Positions 7,630-21,138 of a stretch of DNA of 64,000 nt are shown here, one piece after another (within the stretch, counting starts at the first letter, position 1; the number at the start of each line of letters is the position of its first letter). The DNA is from Paractinoplanes atraurantiacus (GTDB lineage Bacteria; Actinomycetota; Actinomycetes; Mycobacteriales; Micromonosporaceae). Both the position numbers and the translations under genes were made by a program. Below the pieces are notes generated by a model that worked only from the letters and a program-made list of their open reading frames with translations, did no database searches and was not told where the DNA came from. The stretch spans positions 124,001-188,000 of the forward strand of contig NZ_OBDY01000011.1 in NCBI RefSeq assembly GCF_900215205.1, given 5' to 3'.

Positions 7630-7695
7630 CGCCCCGCCGGGCCGGGATCCGTCAGTCGGCCAGTCGCCGGGCCGGGATCCCCGCCGGGCGGGGCG
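7630..7695. terminator. Inverted repeat between converging genes
   Basis: CGCCCCGCC near 7630 pairs with GGCGGGGCG near 7687-7695, and GGATCC occurs in both halves. A 15-base direct repeat GCCGGGCCGGGATCC is also present twice (7636 and 7666). The element lies between the converging membrane gene and tesB and probably ends both transcripts. Confidence 0.45.
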
Positions 7696-7714
7696 TCCGC
7701 TCACATGGGGGCCG

Positions 7715-8599
7715 CTACGCCCGCTCGCCGATGCGGCGCAGCAGGCCCTCCTGGACGGCGCTGGCGATGTGCCGGCCGTCGCGGGTGAACATGCGCCCGC
7801 TGGCCAGGCCGCGGCTGCCGCTGGCGGAAGGGCTCGTGCAGTCGTACAGGAACCACTCGTCGGCCCGGAACGGCCGGTGGAACCACAGCGCGTGGTCGAG
7901 GCTGGCCCCGATGACCCCGCCGGGACCCCACACCTCGCCGTGCACCGACAGCACCGAGTCGAGCAGCGACATGTCCGACGCGTAGGTCAGCGCGCACGCG
8001 TGGATCAGCGGGTCGTCCGGCAGCTTGCCGTCGATGCGCATCCAGACCCGCTGCTGCTCGGTGGCGGCCCGGTCCCCCGGCGGCACCCAGCCCGGCGTGT
8101 TGACGTAGCGCACGTCGACCGACTGCGGCGCCGCCGCGAACGCACCCCGCCGCGACGGGTACCGGCGGACCCAGTCGGCCATCGTCTGCACGTCGTCCGG
8201 GCCGGGCACGCCGTCCGGCGGCGGCGTGTGGTGGTCGAGCCCTTCCTCGCGGACCTGGAAGGAGGCCGACATGAAGAAGATCGTCTTGCCGTGCTGCTGG
8301 GCCGTGGAGCGGCGCACCGAGAACGAGCGCCCGTCGCGGATCGTCTCGACCGTGAACCGGATCGGCTCGGTCGGGTCACCCGGCCGCACGAAGTAGCCGT
8401 GCAGCGAGTGGACCGTGCGCGAGGGGTCCACGGTGCGCCCGGCGGCGACCAGGGCCTGGCCCGCGACCTGACCGCCGAACACCCGCTGGGCCCCGGTCTG
8501 CGGGCTCGAGCCCTGGAAGGTCGCGTCGTCCAGCTGCTCGAGGTCGAGGATCTCGAGCAGCTGGTCGACGGCGGCCTGTCCGCTGAGCGGCTGGGTCAC
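7715..8599 (-). CDS. tesB: Acyl-CoA thioesterase II
   Basis: Double-hotdog acyl-CoA thioesterase of 294 residues (E. coli TesB is 286) that hydrolyses acyl-CoA to free fatty acid and CoA in the cytoplasm. Family sequences include RVFGGQVAGQALVAAGRTV (near residue 40), SLHGYFVRPGDPTEPIRF, GRSFSVRR and, in the second half, SLLDSVLSVHGEVWGPGGVI with LDHALWFHRPFRADEWFLYD. The GTG start at 8599 overlaps the pyk stop as GTGA, so the pair is translationally coupled. This pyk-tesB neighbourhood next to the ANTAR regulator is, from memory, common in actinobacteria. Confidence 0.93.
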   Translation of the reverse strand: MTQPLSGQAAVDQLLEILDLEQLDDATFQGSSPQTGAQRVFGGQVAGQALVAAGRTVDPSRTVHSLHGYFVRPGDPTEPIRFTVETIRDGRSFSVRRSTAQQHGKTIFFMSASFQVREEGLDHHTPPPDGVPGPDDVQTMADWVRRYPSRRGAFAAAPQSVDVRYVNTPGWVPPGDRAATEQQRVWMRIDGKLPDDPLIHACALTYASDMSLLDSVLSVHGEVWGPGGVIGASLDHALWFHRPFRADEWFLYDCTSPSASGSRGLASGRMFTRDGRHIASAVQEGLLRRIGERA

Positions 8600-10032
8600 A
8601 GCGAGGCGGGGTCGACGAGGTCGCCGAGCCGGTGCACGCGCAGGGTGTTGGTGGAGCCGGGCGCGTTCGGCGGGGAGCCGGCCACGACGACCACGTAGTC
8701 GCCGGGCTTGGCCAGGCCGAGGCCGAGCATCTTGGCGTCGACCTGACGGAACATGTCGTCGGTGTGCTGGACGAAGTCGGTCAGGAACGTCTCGACGCCC
8801 CAGGCCACGGCCAGCTGGTTGCGCACCTCGGGGACCGGGGTGAAGGCGTACAGCGGAAGCTCGCAGTGCAGGCGCGAGAGGCGCCGCACCGTGTCGCCGG
8901 TCTGGGAGAACGCGACCAGGGCCTTGGCGCCGATGTTCCGCGCGATCTGGGAGGCGGCCACGGTCAGCGCGCCGCCGTGGGTGCGCGGGTCGTGCTGCAG
9001 GCGCGGGACCGGGATGGAGCCGGCCTCGGTCGTGCTGACGATCTTGGCCATGGTGCTGACGGTGAGCACCGGGTACTTGCCGACCGACGTCTCGCCGGAG
9101 AGCATGACCGCGTCGGTGCCGTCGAGCACCGCGTTGGCGACGTCGGAGGCCTCGGCGCGGGTCGGGCGCGAGTTCTCGATCATCGAGTCGAGCATCTGGG
9201 TGGCGACGATGACCGGCTTGGCGTTCTCCCGGCAGAGCTGCACGGCGCGTTTCTGCACCAGCGGCACCTGGTCGAGCGGGAGCTCGACGCCGAGGTCACC
9301 GCGGGCGACCATGACGCCGTCGAAGGCGAGCACGATGGCCTCGAGGTGCTCGACCGCCTCGGGCTTCTCGACCTTGGCGATGACCGGGACGATCCGGCCC
9401 TCCTCGGCCATGATCTCGTGGACGAGCTTGATGTCGTCGGGCGAGCGCACGAACGACAGCGCGACCAGGTCGCAGCCGAGCCCGAGGGCGAAGCGCAGGT
9501 CCTCGGCGTCCTTGTCGCTCAGGGCGGGAACGCTGACGGCGACGTTGGGCAGCGAGACGCCCTTGTTGTTGCTGACCGGGCCGCCCTCGACGACCAGGCA
9601 GCGGATGTCGTTGCCCTCGACGGCGGTGACCTGGATGGCGACCTTGCCGTCGTCGATCAGCAGACGGTCGCCGCTCTTCACCTCCTGCGGAAGCTTCTTG
9701 TAGGTGCAGGAGACGCGGTCGGCCGTGCCGAGGATGTCGTCGCTGGTGATGGTGACGAGGTCACCGGTGTTCCAGACGTGCGGGCCGTCGGCGAACTTGC
9801 CGAGGCGGATCTTCGGGCCCTGCAGGTCGGCGAGGACCGCCACGGCCCGGCCGGTTTGCTCGGCGGTGCTGCGCACGAGGTCGTACACCTTCTGGTGGTC
9901 CTCATGGCTGCCGTGGCTGAAGTTCATGCGGGCCACGTCCATGCCGGCTTCGACGAGGCCGAGCATGCGCTCGGGGGAAGCGGTCGCGGGCCCCATGGTG
10001 CAGACGATTTTTACGCGGCGTGTCACGGCCAT
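8596..10032 (-). CDS. pyk: Pyruvate kinase
   Basis: Glycolytic enzyme of 478 residues converting phosphoenolpyruvate and ADP to pyruvate and ATP. Family sequences are clear. KIVCTMGPATASPE is at the N-terminus and GMDVARMNFSHG contributes substrate residues. KVEKPEAVEHLEAI carries the catalytic lysine strand, MVARGDLGVELP is the metal/PEP site, and MLSGETSVGKYP follows. Length and the C-terminal allosteric domain are typical. It ends in a GTGA overlap with tesB. The 257-nt gap upstream separates it from the divergent HD-Hsp90 gene and should contain the promoter. Confidence 0.97.
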   Translation of the reverse strand: MAVTRRVKIVCTMGPATASPERMLGLVEAGMDVARMNFSHGSHEDHQKVYDLVRSTAEQTGRAVAVLADLQGPKIRLGKFADGPHVWNTGDLVTITSDDILGTADRVSCTYKKLPQEVKSGDRLLIDDGKVAIQVTAVEGNDIRCLVVEGGPVSNNKGVSLPNVAVSVPALSDKDAEDLRFALGLGCDLVALSFVRSPDDIKLVHEIMAEEGRIVPVIAKVEKPEAVEHLEAIVLAFDGVMVARGDLGVELPLDQVPLVQKRAVQLCRENAKPVIVATQMLDSMIENSRPTRAEASDVANAVLDGTDAVMLSGETSVGKYPVLTVSTMAKIVSTTEAGSIPVPRLQHDPRTHGGALTVAASQIARNIGAKALVAFSQTGDTVRRLSRLHCELPLYAFTPVPEVRNQLAVAWGVETFLTDFVQHTDDMFRQVDAKMLGLGLAKPGDYVVVVAGSPPNAPGSTNTLRVHRLGDLVDPASL

Positions 10033-10289
10033 CAGGCTAGTCTCTCTTCCTCATCGGCCTGGCGGCCGACCCCCGTCGCCGGGATGAACTACGTATGTCG
10101 GGCGGCGAGGGTCCCCGGGGGTCTCCCAGGCGCGCTGCGCCACCTGCGCGGGCTTCGACGACCGCGCTTGAAGCTTATCGGCCCGGCCGAAGCCCACTCA
10201 CGTGTACGCCGCAGACCGTTCGGCCATCGTCCTCCAGCGATGCGAGCACTACAGTCCGTATTGCCGTGTTCCTACCCGAAGGAGGCCGC

Positions 10290-13214
10290 GTGGGCGACTG
10301 GGGCCCGCTGGGCGATGTGCTGCGGGCGAAGGCGTCGGACCGCGACCGGGCCAACGTCAAGGACCTGGTGTCGTACGCCCGGGAGCTGCTCAAGCTCGTA
10401 CGGGAGACGTTCCCGGCCTACACGATGCACGACGAGCGGCACGCCGAGAACGTGATCCGCCTGATGGGCCGGCTGGCCGCGCCCCGCCTCGACCGGATGA
10501 CGGGCCTGGAGGCGGCGCTGCTGATCCTGGCCGCCTACTTCCACGACGCGGGCATGGCCTACAGCCCCTCCGAGATCGCCGCGATCGGGGAGGAGGACGA
10601 GTTCCAGGCGTTCCTCGACGGTCACGACGAGGCGTATGTCGCGACCCAGCGCAACGGCGGCAAGCCGCCCGAGGCCGTGATCGAGCAGTACTGCCGCTCC
10701 CGGCACGCCGACCGGGCCCGGCTCCACCTCGACCGTTGCGATCGCCGGCTCCTCCAGTGGGAGGGCAAATCGATCATCGACCAGCTGGAACTGATCTGCC
10801 GTAGCCACAACGAGCCCGCGGCCGCCCTGCACGAGCCGCGCTTCCGCACCGACTTCCTCTACCAGGCCGACCTGCGCTTCTGCGCGATCATGCTCCGCCT
10901 GGCCGACATCCTCGACCTCGACGACACGCGGGCCCCGCGGGTCATCTACGAGCACCTGGGCCTGGCCGCGCACACGTCGCCGGAGGTGGCCACCAGCGAC
11001 CGCGAGTGGCACAAGCACCTGGCCTCACGCGGCTTCGAGTTCCCGCCGGCGCCCCGGCCGAACTACACGCTCCAGTTCAGCGCCGAGTCCGCCGATCCCG
11101 GCGACGAACATCATCTGCGGGCCTTCCTGAAGGTCATCGAGGACGAGCTGCTCCAGTGCCGCATCGTGGCCGACTTCTGCGACGAGCGCTGGCGCGGCGT
11201 CCCCTTGCCGGCCGAGATCGACACGGCCGGCATCCGCGGTGACGGCTACAAGTACGGCGAGTTCCGGTTCGAGCTCGACCGCGCGGCGGTGCTGGAGCTG
11301 TTCACCGGCGAACAGCTCTACGACGACCCGTGTGCCTTCGTCCGCGAGCTGCTCCAGAACGCGCTCGACGCGGTCCGGGCCCGCGAGCACCTGTTCGGCC
11401 ACGAGTCGAGCGGCGTGCGGGTCTCGTGCTGGGAGGACGACGGCGGTTACCTCTGGCTGCGGGTGGACGACGACGGCATCGGCATGGACGAAGCCGCCCT
11501 GCGCGGATACTTCCTGCGCGTCGGCCGGTCCTTCTACCAGTCGGCCGAGTTCCAGGCGGCGATGACCCGCAGCGGGCGCGCGGACCGCCCGTTCGGCGTG
11601 ATCAGCCGCTTCGGCATCGGCGTCCTGTCGTGCTTCATGGCCGGCGACCGGGTCGAGGTGACATCGCGCCCGGCCCGCGGTGGCAAGGCGGTCCGCCTGT
11701 CCATCAACCGGCGCCACGACTACTTCGTCGTCCAGGAGCAGGGCATGACGGGCCGCCCGATGCCCGGACCGTCCGGATCAGGGCCGGCCTTCCCCCGCTC
11801 CCCCGGCACGAGCGTCGCCGTGCGCATCGACCCCGACCAGACCGGTCTCCTGCTCGGCGATCTGCTCGCGCGGGTGCCCACTTACCTGTTCGCGCCGCCC
11901 GTGCCGGTCACGCTCAACGGCCGCCTGGCCAACGAGCCGACCGAACGGCTGATCACCGAACCGATGCTCGACCGGGCCCAGATCGCCGACCTGGACGCCG
12001 GCGGCACAGCCGAACCCGGCGCCGAGCTCGGCGGGCTGCGGCTGGCGGCCATCCCGCTGGACCTCACCCGCGACGGGGAATGCGACGAGATCAACGGTCA
12101 GCTGCTCCTCTACACGCTCCTGAAACGGGACCGCGAGGAGGAGGGCACCTTCTTCGCGATCGGGCGCCCGCACCTGTTCGAGGAGAGGGACATGGCCACG
12201 ACCCATGTCCACGTGACGCATTACCGCCGGGGCCGCCGGCGATCGAGGACCGCCATCGCCCTGTCGGATCTCCCCGGTGGCGCGAGCGCCGCGGGGGCCG
12301 CCGAGCGGAGAACACCGTGGGGGTACAACGGCATCGCTCTCCCCGGCCTCTCCGACCGCCAGGATCTGCTGGAAGGAGGCGAGGTGTCGAACATGCTGTA
12401 CGGCTATCTCGACCTCTCGGGAGAGCTGAGGCCGGACCTGACCGTCTCCCGATCGACGATCCGCGCCATCCCGTTTCCCGTCCACTCCGCCGTTCAGCTG
12501 GCCACCCGCCGGGCCCTGCGGAAGGCGGTCGCCGGCCACGCGGACCTGGCGAGGGCCATCGCCCGCGACAGCTGCGTCGAGCTGGCCGGGCCGTCGCCGG
12601 CCGAGCCCTACACGGTCGCCGCTCTGCGAGCCGATCGGCTCCTGCGCGACGGATCCTGGCGATCGGAACGGCTCGCCGAGTTCCGCGGCCGCAGCGCCGA
12701 TCAGCTCCGCGCCGATTTCCGCGCGGGAAAGGAGGCGATGGTTCTGCTCCTCCCGCCGGACCCGCGAAAGGTGAACGGCCGACCGCGTTTTCCCTTCGAC
12801 GACGTCATCGCCGCCGCCGTCCTGCATTTCCACGTCGACGTCGAATGCGTTCCCGACGTGGACATCGCCATGTTGACGGTCCGATCCGATTCCGCTCCGC
12901 AGCACCTGCCGGGCGCCGACGCCTTCGCGCCGATGTTCGCGGTGCCCTTCTCGGGTTCTGCCCGACTGGCGCGCGCGAGCCGAATGATGAACGCGCGGCA
13001 CCCACTGACCCAGTGGCTGACGGCGAACGCCGGCGCCCTGGCCGAACATTTTCCCGCCCTCTTCCAGCGAGTTCTCCGGGTGGCCACGCACCTGGAGGAC
13101 GTGTCGGAGCTGAATGCCGCCCTCGACCGGGTGGTGCGGGGCGGACGGGTGCCGGCGCCGCCGCCCGAGGCCTATCTGCGGCAGGACAAGAAAGGTTGGT
13201 GGTGGTCGCGGTGA
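10290..13214 (+). CDS. HD-domain and Hsp90-type ATPase fusion protein
   Basis: A large 974-residue cytoplasmic protein I do not recognise by name. The N-terminal third is an HD phosphohydrolase-like domain, with metal ligands plausible at H51 (MHDERHAEN), H85-D86 (YFHDAG), H173 (RSHNE) and D206 (LADILDLDD). Residues about 320-560 are an Hsp90/HtpG-type GHKL ATPase: N box ELLQNALDA (E353, N357, D360), G1 box DDDGIGMD (394-400), and SRFGIGVLSCFMAGDRVEV (439-457). The rest, about 400 residues, resembles a middle domain then is unrecognised. Start GTG 10290 has GAAGGAGG before it. The stop overlaps the next gene, giving a coupled operon with a membrane protein and a NUDIX hydrolase. Chaperone-like signalling or defence is inference. 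Confidence 0.85.
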   Translation: MGDWGPLGDVLRAKASDRDRANVKDLVSYARELLKLVRETFPAYTMHDERHAENVIRLMGRLAAPRLDRMTGLEAALLILAAYFHDAGMAYSPSEIAAIGEEDEFQAFLDGHDEAYVATQRNGGKPPEAVIEQYCRSRHADRARLHLDRCDRRLLQWEGKSIIDQLELICRSHNEPAAALHEPRFRTDFLYQADLRFCAIMLRLADILDLDDTRAPRVIYEHLGLAAHTSPEVATSDREWHKHLASRGFEFPPAPRPNYTLQFSAESADPGDEHHLRAFLKVIEDELLQCRIVADFCDERWRGVPLPAEIDTAGIRGDGYKYGEFRFELDRAAVLELFTGEQLYDDPCAFVRELLQNALDAVRAREHLFGHESSGVRVSCWEDDGGYLWLRVDDDGIGMDEAALRGYFLRVGRSFYQSAEFQAAMTRSGRADRPFGVISRFGIGVLSCFMAGDRVEVTSRPARGGKAVRLSINRRHDYFVVQEQGMTGRPMPGPSGSGPAFPRSPGTSVAVRIDPDQTGLLLGDLLARVPTYLFAPPVPVTLNGRLANEPTERLITEPMLDRAQIADLDAGGTAEPGAELGGLRLAAIPLDLTRDGECDEINGQLLLYTLLKRDREEEGTFFAIGRPHLFEERDMATTHVHVTHYRRGRRRSRTAIALSDLPGGASAAGAAERRTPWGYNGIALPGLSDRQDLLEGGEVSNMLYGYLDLSGELRPDLTVSRSTIRAIPFPVHSAVQLATRRALRKAVAGHADLARAIARDSCVELAGPSPAEPYTVAALRADRLLRDGSWRSERLAEFRGRSADQLRADFRAGKEAMVLLLPPDPRKVNGRPRFPFDDVIAAAVLHFHVDVECVPDVDIAMLTVRSDSAPQHLPGADAFAPMFAVPFSGSARLARASRMMNARHPLTQWLTANAGALAEHFPALFQRVLRVATHLEDVSELNAALDRVVRGGRVPAPPPEAYLRQDKKGWWWSR

Positions 13215-13678
13215 CGCAGCCGGGCATCGATCGGGCGCAGGCGTTCGAGGTCGAGCGCTACAAATACCTTCTCCAGCAATTGCACACCGTCAACGAGAAC
13301 GTTTATCGGTTTCTCGCCATTTACCAGACGCTGGCCACGGTTCTCGTCGGGGCGGCGCTCGCCCTCTTCGTACGCTATGACGACTGGAAGATCGAGCGGG
13401 AGATCGCGCAGATCGGGATCGTGGCGATTCTGCTTCTCGTCACCGTCATCGCGGCCTTCACGATACTGCTCATCGTGGTCGGGGTGCTGACCTGGCTCGA
13501 CTACCGGCGTGAGGAGTGTGAGCTGACCGAGGAGGCGGTGCGGCCCGGCTATCGCAAGCCGCCGGATCCGAAGAACTTCTGGCGCTGGTACGAGACGTAC
13601 ATCGTGCTGTTCATTCTCGGTTCTGTGGGTTTCATGTGGGTTGGTGCGGCCCTCGTCCTGCTGCCGGCGATGACATGA
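13211..13678 (+). CDS. Small membrane protein with three predicted helices, partner of HD-Hsp90 protein
   Basis: A 155-residue protein with an N-terminal amphipathic region (RYKYLLQQLHTVNENVYRFL). Three hydrophobic segments follow: FLAIYQTLATVLVGAALALF, IVAILLLVTVIAAFTILLIV running on into VGVLTWL, and TYIVLFILGSVGFMWVGAAL. A charged loop (DYRREECELTEEAVRPGYRK) lies between the second and third. GTG 13211 overlaps the upstream TGA as GTGA; an in-frame GTG at 13202, six bases after AAAGG, is an equally plausible start (158 residues). It ends in ATGA with the NUDIX gene. No family is recognised. Its tight coupling suggests it anchors or is the membrane output of the HD-Hsp90 protein. Confidence 0.8.
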   Translation: MTQPGIDRAQAFEVERYKYLLQQLHTVNENVYRFLAIYQTLATVLVGAALALFVRYDDWKIEREIAQIGIVAILLLVTVIAAFTILLIVVGVLTWLDYRREECELTEEAVRPGYRKPPDPKNFWRWYETYIVLFILGSVGFMWVGAALVLLPAMT

Positions 13679-14103
13679 GGCCGGGTCACGACTTCATCGG
13701 CGTCGGCGTGGGCGCGATGGTCTTCGACGAACAAGGGCGCGTTTTCCTCGCCAAGCGCGGGCCGAAGGCTCGTAACGAGGCCGGCCTCTGGGAGTTCCCC
13801 GGCGGCATGGTCGATTTCGGGGAGCGGCTGGCCGACGCCGTGGTGCGGGAGTTCCAGGAGGAGTACGGCATGGCCGTCGAGGTCGTGGGGCTGCTCGGCG
13901 TCTCCGACCATCTTCTGCCGGAGGAGGGGCAGCACTGGGTGTCTCCGAGCTTCGTCGCGCTGCACCGGGGCGGCGTTCCTGAGATCAAAGAGCCGGAGAA
14001 GTGCACCGAGATCGGCTGGTTCCGGCTGGCCGAGCTGCCGGACGGGCTCACCAAGGCGAGCGTCGACACCCTGGCCGCGTACAAAGCGAATCGGCCCGCC
14101 TGA
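13675..14103 (+). CDS. NUDIX hydrolase
   Basis: A 142-residue NUDIX protein that should hydrolyse a nucleoside diphosphate linked to another moiety. The NUDIX box is perfect: GGMVDFGERLADAVVREFQE then EYGM, matching G-x5-E-x7-RE-U-x-EE-x-G-U, at about residues 45-67. The N-terminus (VGVGAMVFDEQGRVFLAKRG) and later WVSPSFVALHRGG resemble small NTP diphosphatases of the MutT/NUDT15 group; the substrate is not predictable. ATG 13675 overlaps the membrane gene stop as ATGA, and its own stop lies inside a strong terminator hairpin. It closes the three-gene operon and could be a functional part of it or a co-transcribed housekeeping gene. Confidence 0.92.
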   Translation: MRPGHDFIGVGVGAMVFDEQGRVFLAKRGPKARNEAGLWEFPGGMVDFGERLADAVVREFQEEYGMAVEVVGLLGVSDHLLPEEGQHWVSPSFVALHRGGVPEIKEPEKCTEIGWFRLAELPDGLTKASVDTLAAYKANRPA

Positions 14104-14120
14104 CGAGCAGGCGGGCCGAT
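14090..14120. terminator. Bidirectional terminator hairpin
   Basis: A perfect 13-bp stem (14090-14102 with 14108-14120, ATCGGCCCGCCTG and its complement) has a 5-nt loop. It overlaps the last codons and stop of the NUDIX gene and lies just beyond the gltD stop, so it can serve both converging operons. Confidence 0.75.
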
Positions 14121-14134
14121 GCGGGAAGCGGAAC

Positions 14135-15599
14135 TCAGACGCTGAGCGGCTGAGCGTCGGCGGGGACCGGCGCCGGCAGCTCGCCGGCGGCGCCCAGGTA
14201 GCTGTGGATGGCCGACGCGGCCGAGCGGCCCTCGGCGATCGCCCACACGATCAGTGAGGCGCCTCGGTGCATGTCGCCCGCGACGAAGACGCCCGGCGCC
14301 TCCGTCTGCCACTGCGAGTCGGCGTCGAGCACACCCCGGCGGTTGCGGGTGATGCCGAACTGCGAGAGCAGCGGCTGCTCCTCGGTGCCCTCGAAGCCGA
14401 TGGCCAGCAGCACCAGGTCGGCCTTCAGGTCGCGCTCGGAGCCCGGTGTCGTGGTGACCGTGCGGACGCCGTTGACGCGCTCGACGACCACCTCGGCGAT
14501 GCGGACCGCGGTCAGCCGGCCCTCGTCGTTGCCGACGAACTCCTGGACCGCGACGCCGAAGACGCGCTCGCCGCCCTCCTCGTGGGCCGGGTAGTTGCGC
14601 AGGATCACCGGCCACGTCGGCCACGGGTGCAGCTCGCCGGCCCGCGCCTCGGGCGGCAGCGGGTACTGGTCGAGCTGGATGACGTTGGCCGCGCCCTGCC
14701 GGTGGGCCACGCCCAGGCAGTCGGCGCCGGTGTCGCCGCCGCCGATGATGACCACGTGCTTGCCCGCGGCGTCGATCGGGGTGCTGTCCTGCAGGCCCGC
14801 CACGACCCGGTTGGCCGGTACGAGGTGCTCCATGGCCAGGTGCACGCCGTTCAGCGACCGGCCGGGGGTGTCGGCCGCGTCGCGGCCGGCCAGGGCGCCC
14901 GCCGCCAGCAGCACCGCGTCGAAACGCTCGCGCAGGTCGTCGGCGGTGATGTCGACGCCCACCTCGACGCCGGTCTCGAAGACGACGCCCTCGGCCTCCA
15001 TCTGGGCCAGGCGGGCGTCCACCACATCCTTCTCGATCTTGAAGTCGGGGATGCCGTAGCGGAGCAGGCCGCCGATCTTGTCGTCGCGCTCGTAGACCGT
15101 CACCGCGTGACCGGCGCGGGCCAGCTGCTGGGCCGCGGCCAGGCCGGCCGGGCCCGAGCCGACGATCGCGACGCGCTTGCCCGAGGACTGCGGTGCGGGC
15201 TGCGGGCGTACGTAACCGAGGTCGAAGGCGTGGTTGGCGATCTCCACCTCGACCTGCTTGATCGTGACCGGGTCGTCGGCGATGCCGAGCACGCAGGCCG
15301 CCTCGCAGGGCGCGGGGCAGAGCCGGCCGGTGAACTCCGGGAAGTTGTTCGTGGCGTGCAGGGCCTCCGCCGCCGCCTCCCACGCACCGGTGCGGACCAG
15401 GTCGTTCCAGTCCGGGATGCGGTTGCCCAGCGGGCAGCCGTCGTGGCAGAACGGGATGCCGCAGTCCATGCAGCGGGTGGCCTGGTCGCGGATGAGCTCC
15501 TCGCCGGCCGGCGGGTAGACCTCACGCCAGTCCTGGATGCGGACGGGCACCGGGCGGCGCTTGGGCAGCTGCCGCTCGTAGCGCAGGAAACCGTTCGGA

Positions 15600-15607
<8 letters not shown>
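14135..15607 (-). CDS. gltD: Glutamate synthase (NADPH) small subunit
   Basis: The 490-residue beta subunit takes electrons from NADPH through FAD and passes them to GltB. N-terminal cysteines for 4Fe-4S clusters are at C46, C49, C54, C58 (RCMDCGIPFCHDGCPLGNRI) and C97, C101, C105 (LCPAPCEAACVLG). Dinucleotide folds follow: VAIVGSGPAGLAAAQQLARA for FAD and VVIIGGGDTGADCLG for NADPH. The C-terminal GVFVAGDMHRGASLIVWAIA is the family flavin-binding end. The GTG start at 15607 overlaps the gltB stop by 8 nt. It forms the GOGAT complex with GltB, making two glutamates from glutamine and 2-oxoglutarate. Confidence 0.96.
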
Positions 15608-20132
<4,525 letters not shown>

Positions 20133-20323
20133 CGGGCCTCCTGTCGTCACTGGTGTTACGTATCAAGGTCGGGACGACGTCGGCCCTGCAAAGTCTCTAG
20201 AGTCTACGTTAAGGGGGGCCGATCTCCGCCAGTTCAGATGGATCACACTTCGTGTGGGGCGAATCCACCTTCTCGGCACAATCGGGTAGCCGTACCTCTA
20301 TGCACATTGGGTAGTCTCGCGCG

Positions 20324-21124
20324 GTGGCGCTACAGGATACCGACGTCTTCGTCAGGCTCGAGCGGTTTTACGACGCCCTTCCCCGACCCTACGCACGGGC
20401 CGAGGATTTCGGCGGACTTGTGTTGTTCGTCCGCGAGGGCGAGGGCTGGCCCTACTATGCCCGGCCCATCATCGGAGCGGACACCCCTTCCGCCGCTGAT
20501 ATTACTGCCGTTCGTCAGCGGCAACGCGACCTGGGGCTGCCCGAGGCCTTCGAGTGGGTCCACGAGACCACTCCCGACCTGCTGGCCGTGGCCCGCTCGG
20601 CCGGCCTGGGCGTGCTGCTGGCCCCGCTGCTGGTGCTCGAGGCGGCCGCGCTGGTGCCCGACCTGCCGGTGGCCGGCGGCGCCATCCACTTCCTCGATCC
20701 GTCCTCCGACCGCTTCGACGCCGAGGTGTTCGCGGCCCGCGCGGTGGCCCAGCACGCGTTCGCCGGCGCCCCCGGCAGCGGTGTGAGCCAGGCCCAGATC
20801 GATCTCGACCGGCGGCAGGTCGACTCGGGCGACTACTCCATCGCCGTGGTCGAGTCCCCGAACGAGGGAATCCTGGCCACCGGCACCCTCATGCGTTCCG
20901 GTGATGTGGCCGAGATCGCCGGCGTCGCCACCCTCCCCTCGGCTCGGGGCCGCGGGTACGCGTCGCAGCTCACCGCGTCGCTGGCCCGCCGCGCGCTGAC
21001 CGCCGGCGTCGACCTGGTATTCCTTTCCGCGGGCGACGACGACGTGGCGCGCCTCTATACAAAGGTGGGGTTCCGCCGCGTGGGCACCGCCTGCATCGCC
21101 GAGCCCGCGGCCGCGCCGCTGTAG
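20324..21124 (+). CDS. GNAT-family N-acetyltransferase
   Basis: A 266-residue protein. The C-terminal 100 residues are a GNAT acetyltransferase: VAEIAGVATLPSARGRGYAS contains the acetyl-CoA loop R/Q-x-x-G-x-G/A form (ARGRGY), then LTASLARRALTAGVDLVFLS and VARLYTKVGFRRVG, the usual ending. The N-terminal 150 residues (RLERFYDALPRPYARAEDFG) are less conserved and may shape the acceptor site. The GTG start at 20324 has little ribosome-binding site and may be leaderless. The gene is divergent from gltB across 191 nt and 14 nt before an SDR gene, likely one transcript. The substrate is unknown. Confidence 0.85.
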   Translation: MALQDTDVFVRLERFYDALPRPYARAEDFGGLVLFVREGEGWPYYARPIIGADTPSAADITAVRQRQRDLGLPEAFEWVHETTPDLLAVARSAGLGVLLAPLLVLEAAALVPDLPVAGGAIHFLDPSSDRFDAEVFAARAVAQHAFAGAPGSGVSQAQIDLDRRQVDSGDYSIAVVESPNEGILATGTLMRSGDVAEIAGVATLPSARGRGYASQLTASLARRALTAGVDLVFLSAGDDDVARLYTKVGFRRVGTACIAEPAAAPL

Positions 21125-21138
21125 AGAAGGGAACGACC

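Noticed and set aside
8632..10455. 607-codon plus-strand frame opposite pyk
   Set aside because: Composition is His/Asp/Arg-rich as expected for the reverse of a high-GC gene; pyk is certain.
11330..13210. N-terminal extension of the membrane-protein frame
   Set aside because: This part is in a shadow frame of the HD-Hsp90 gene and is very Arg/Pro-rich; the real protein starts near 13202-13211.
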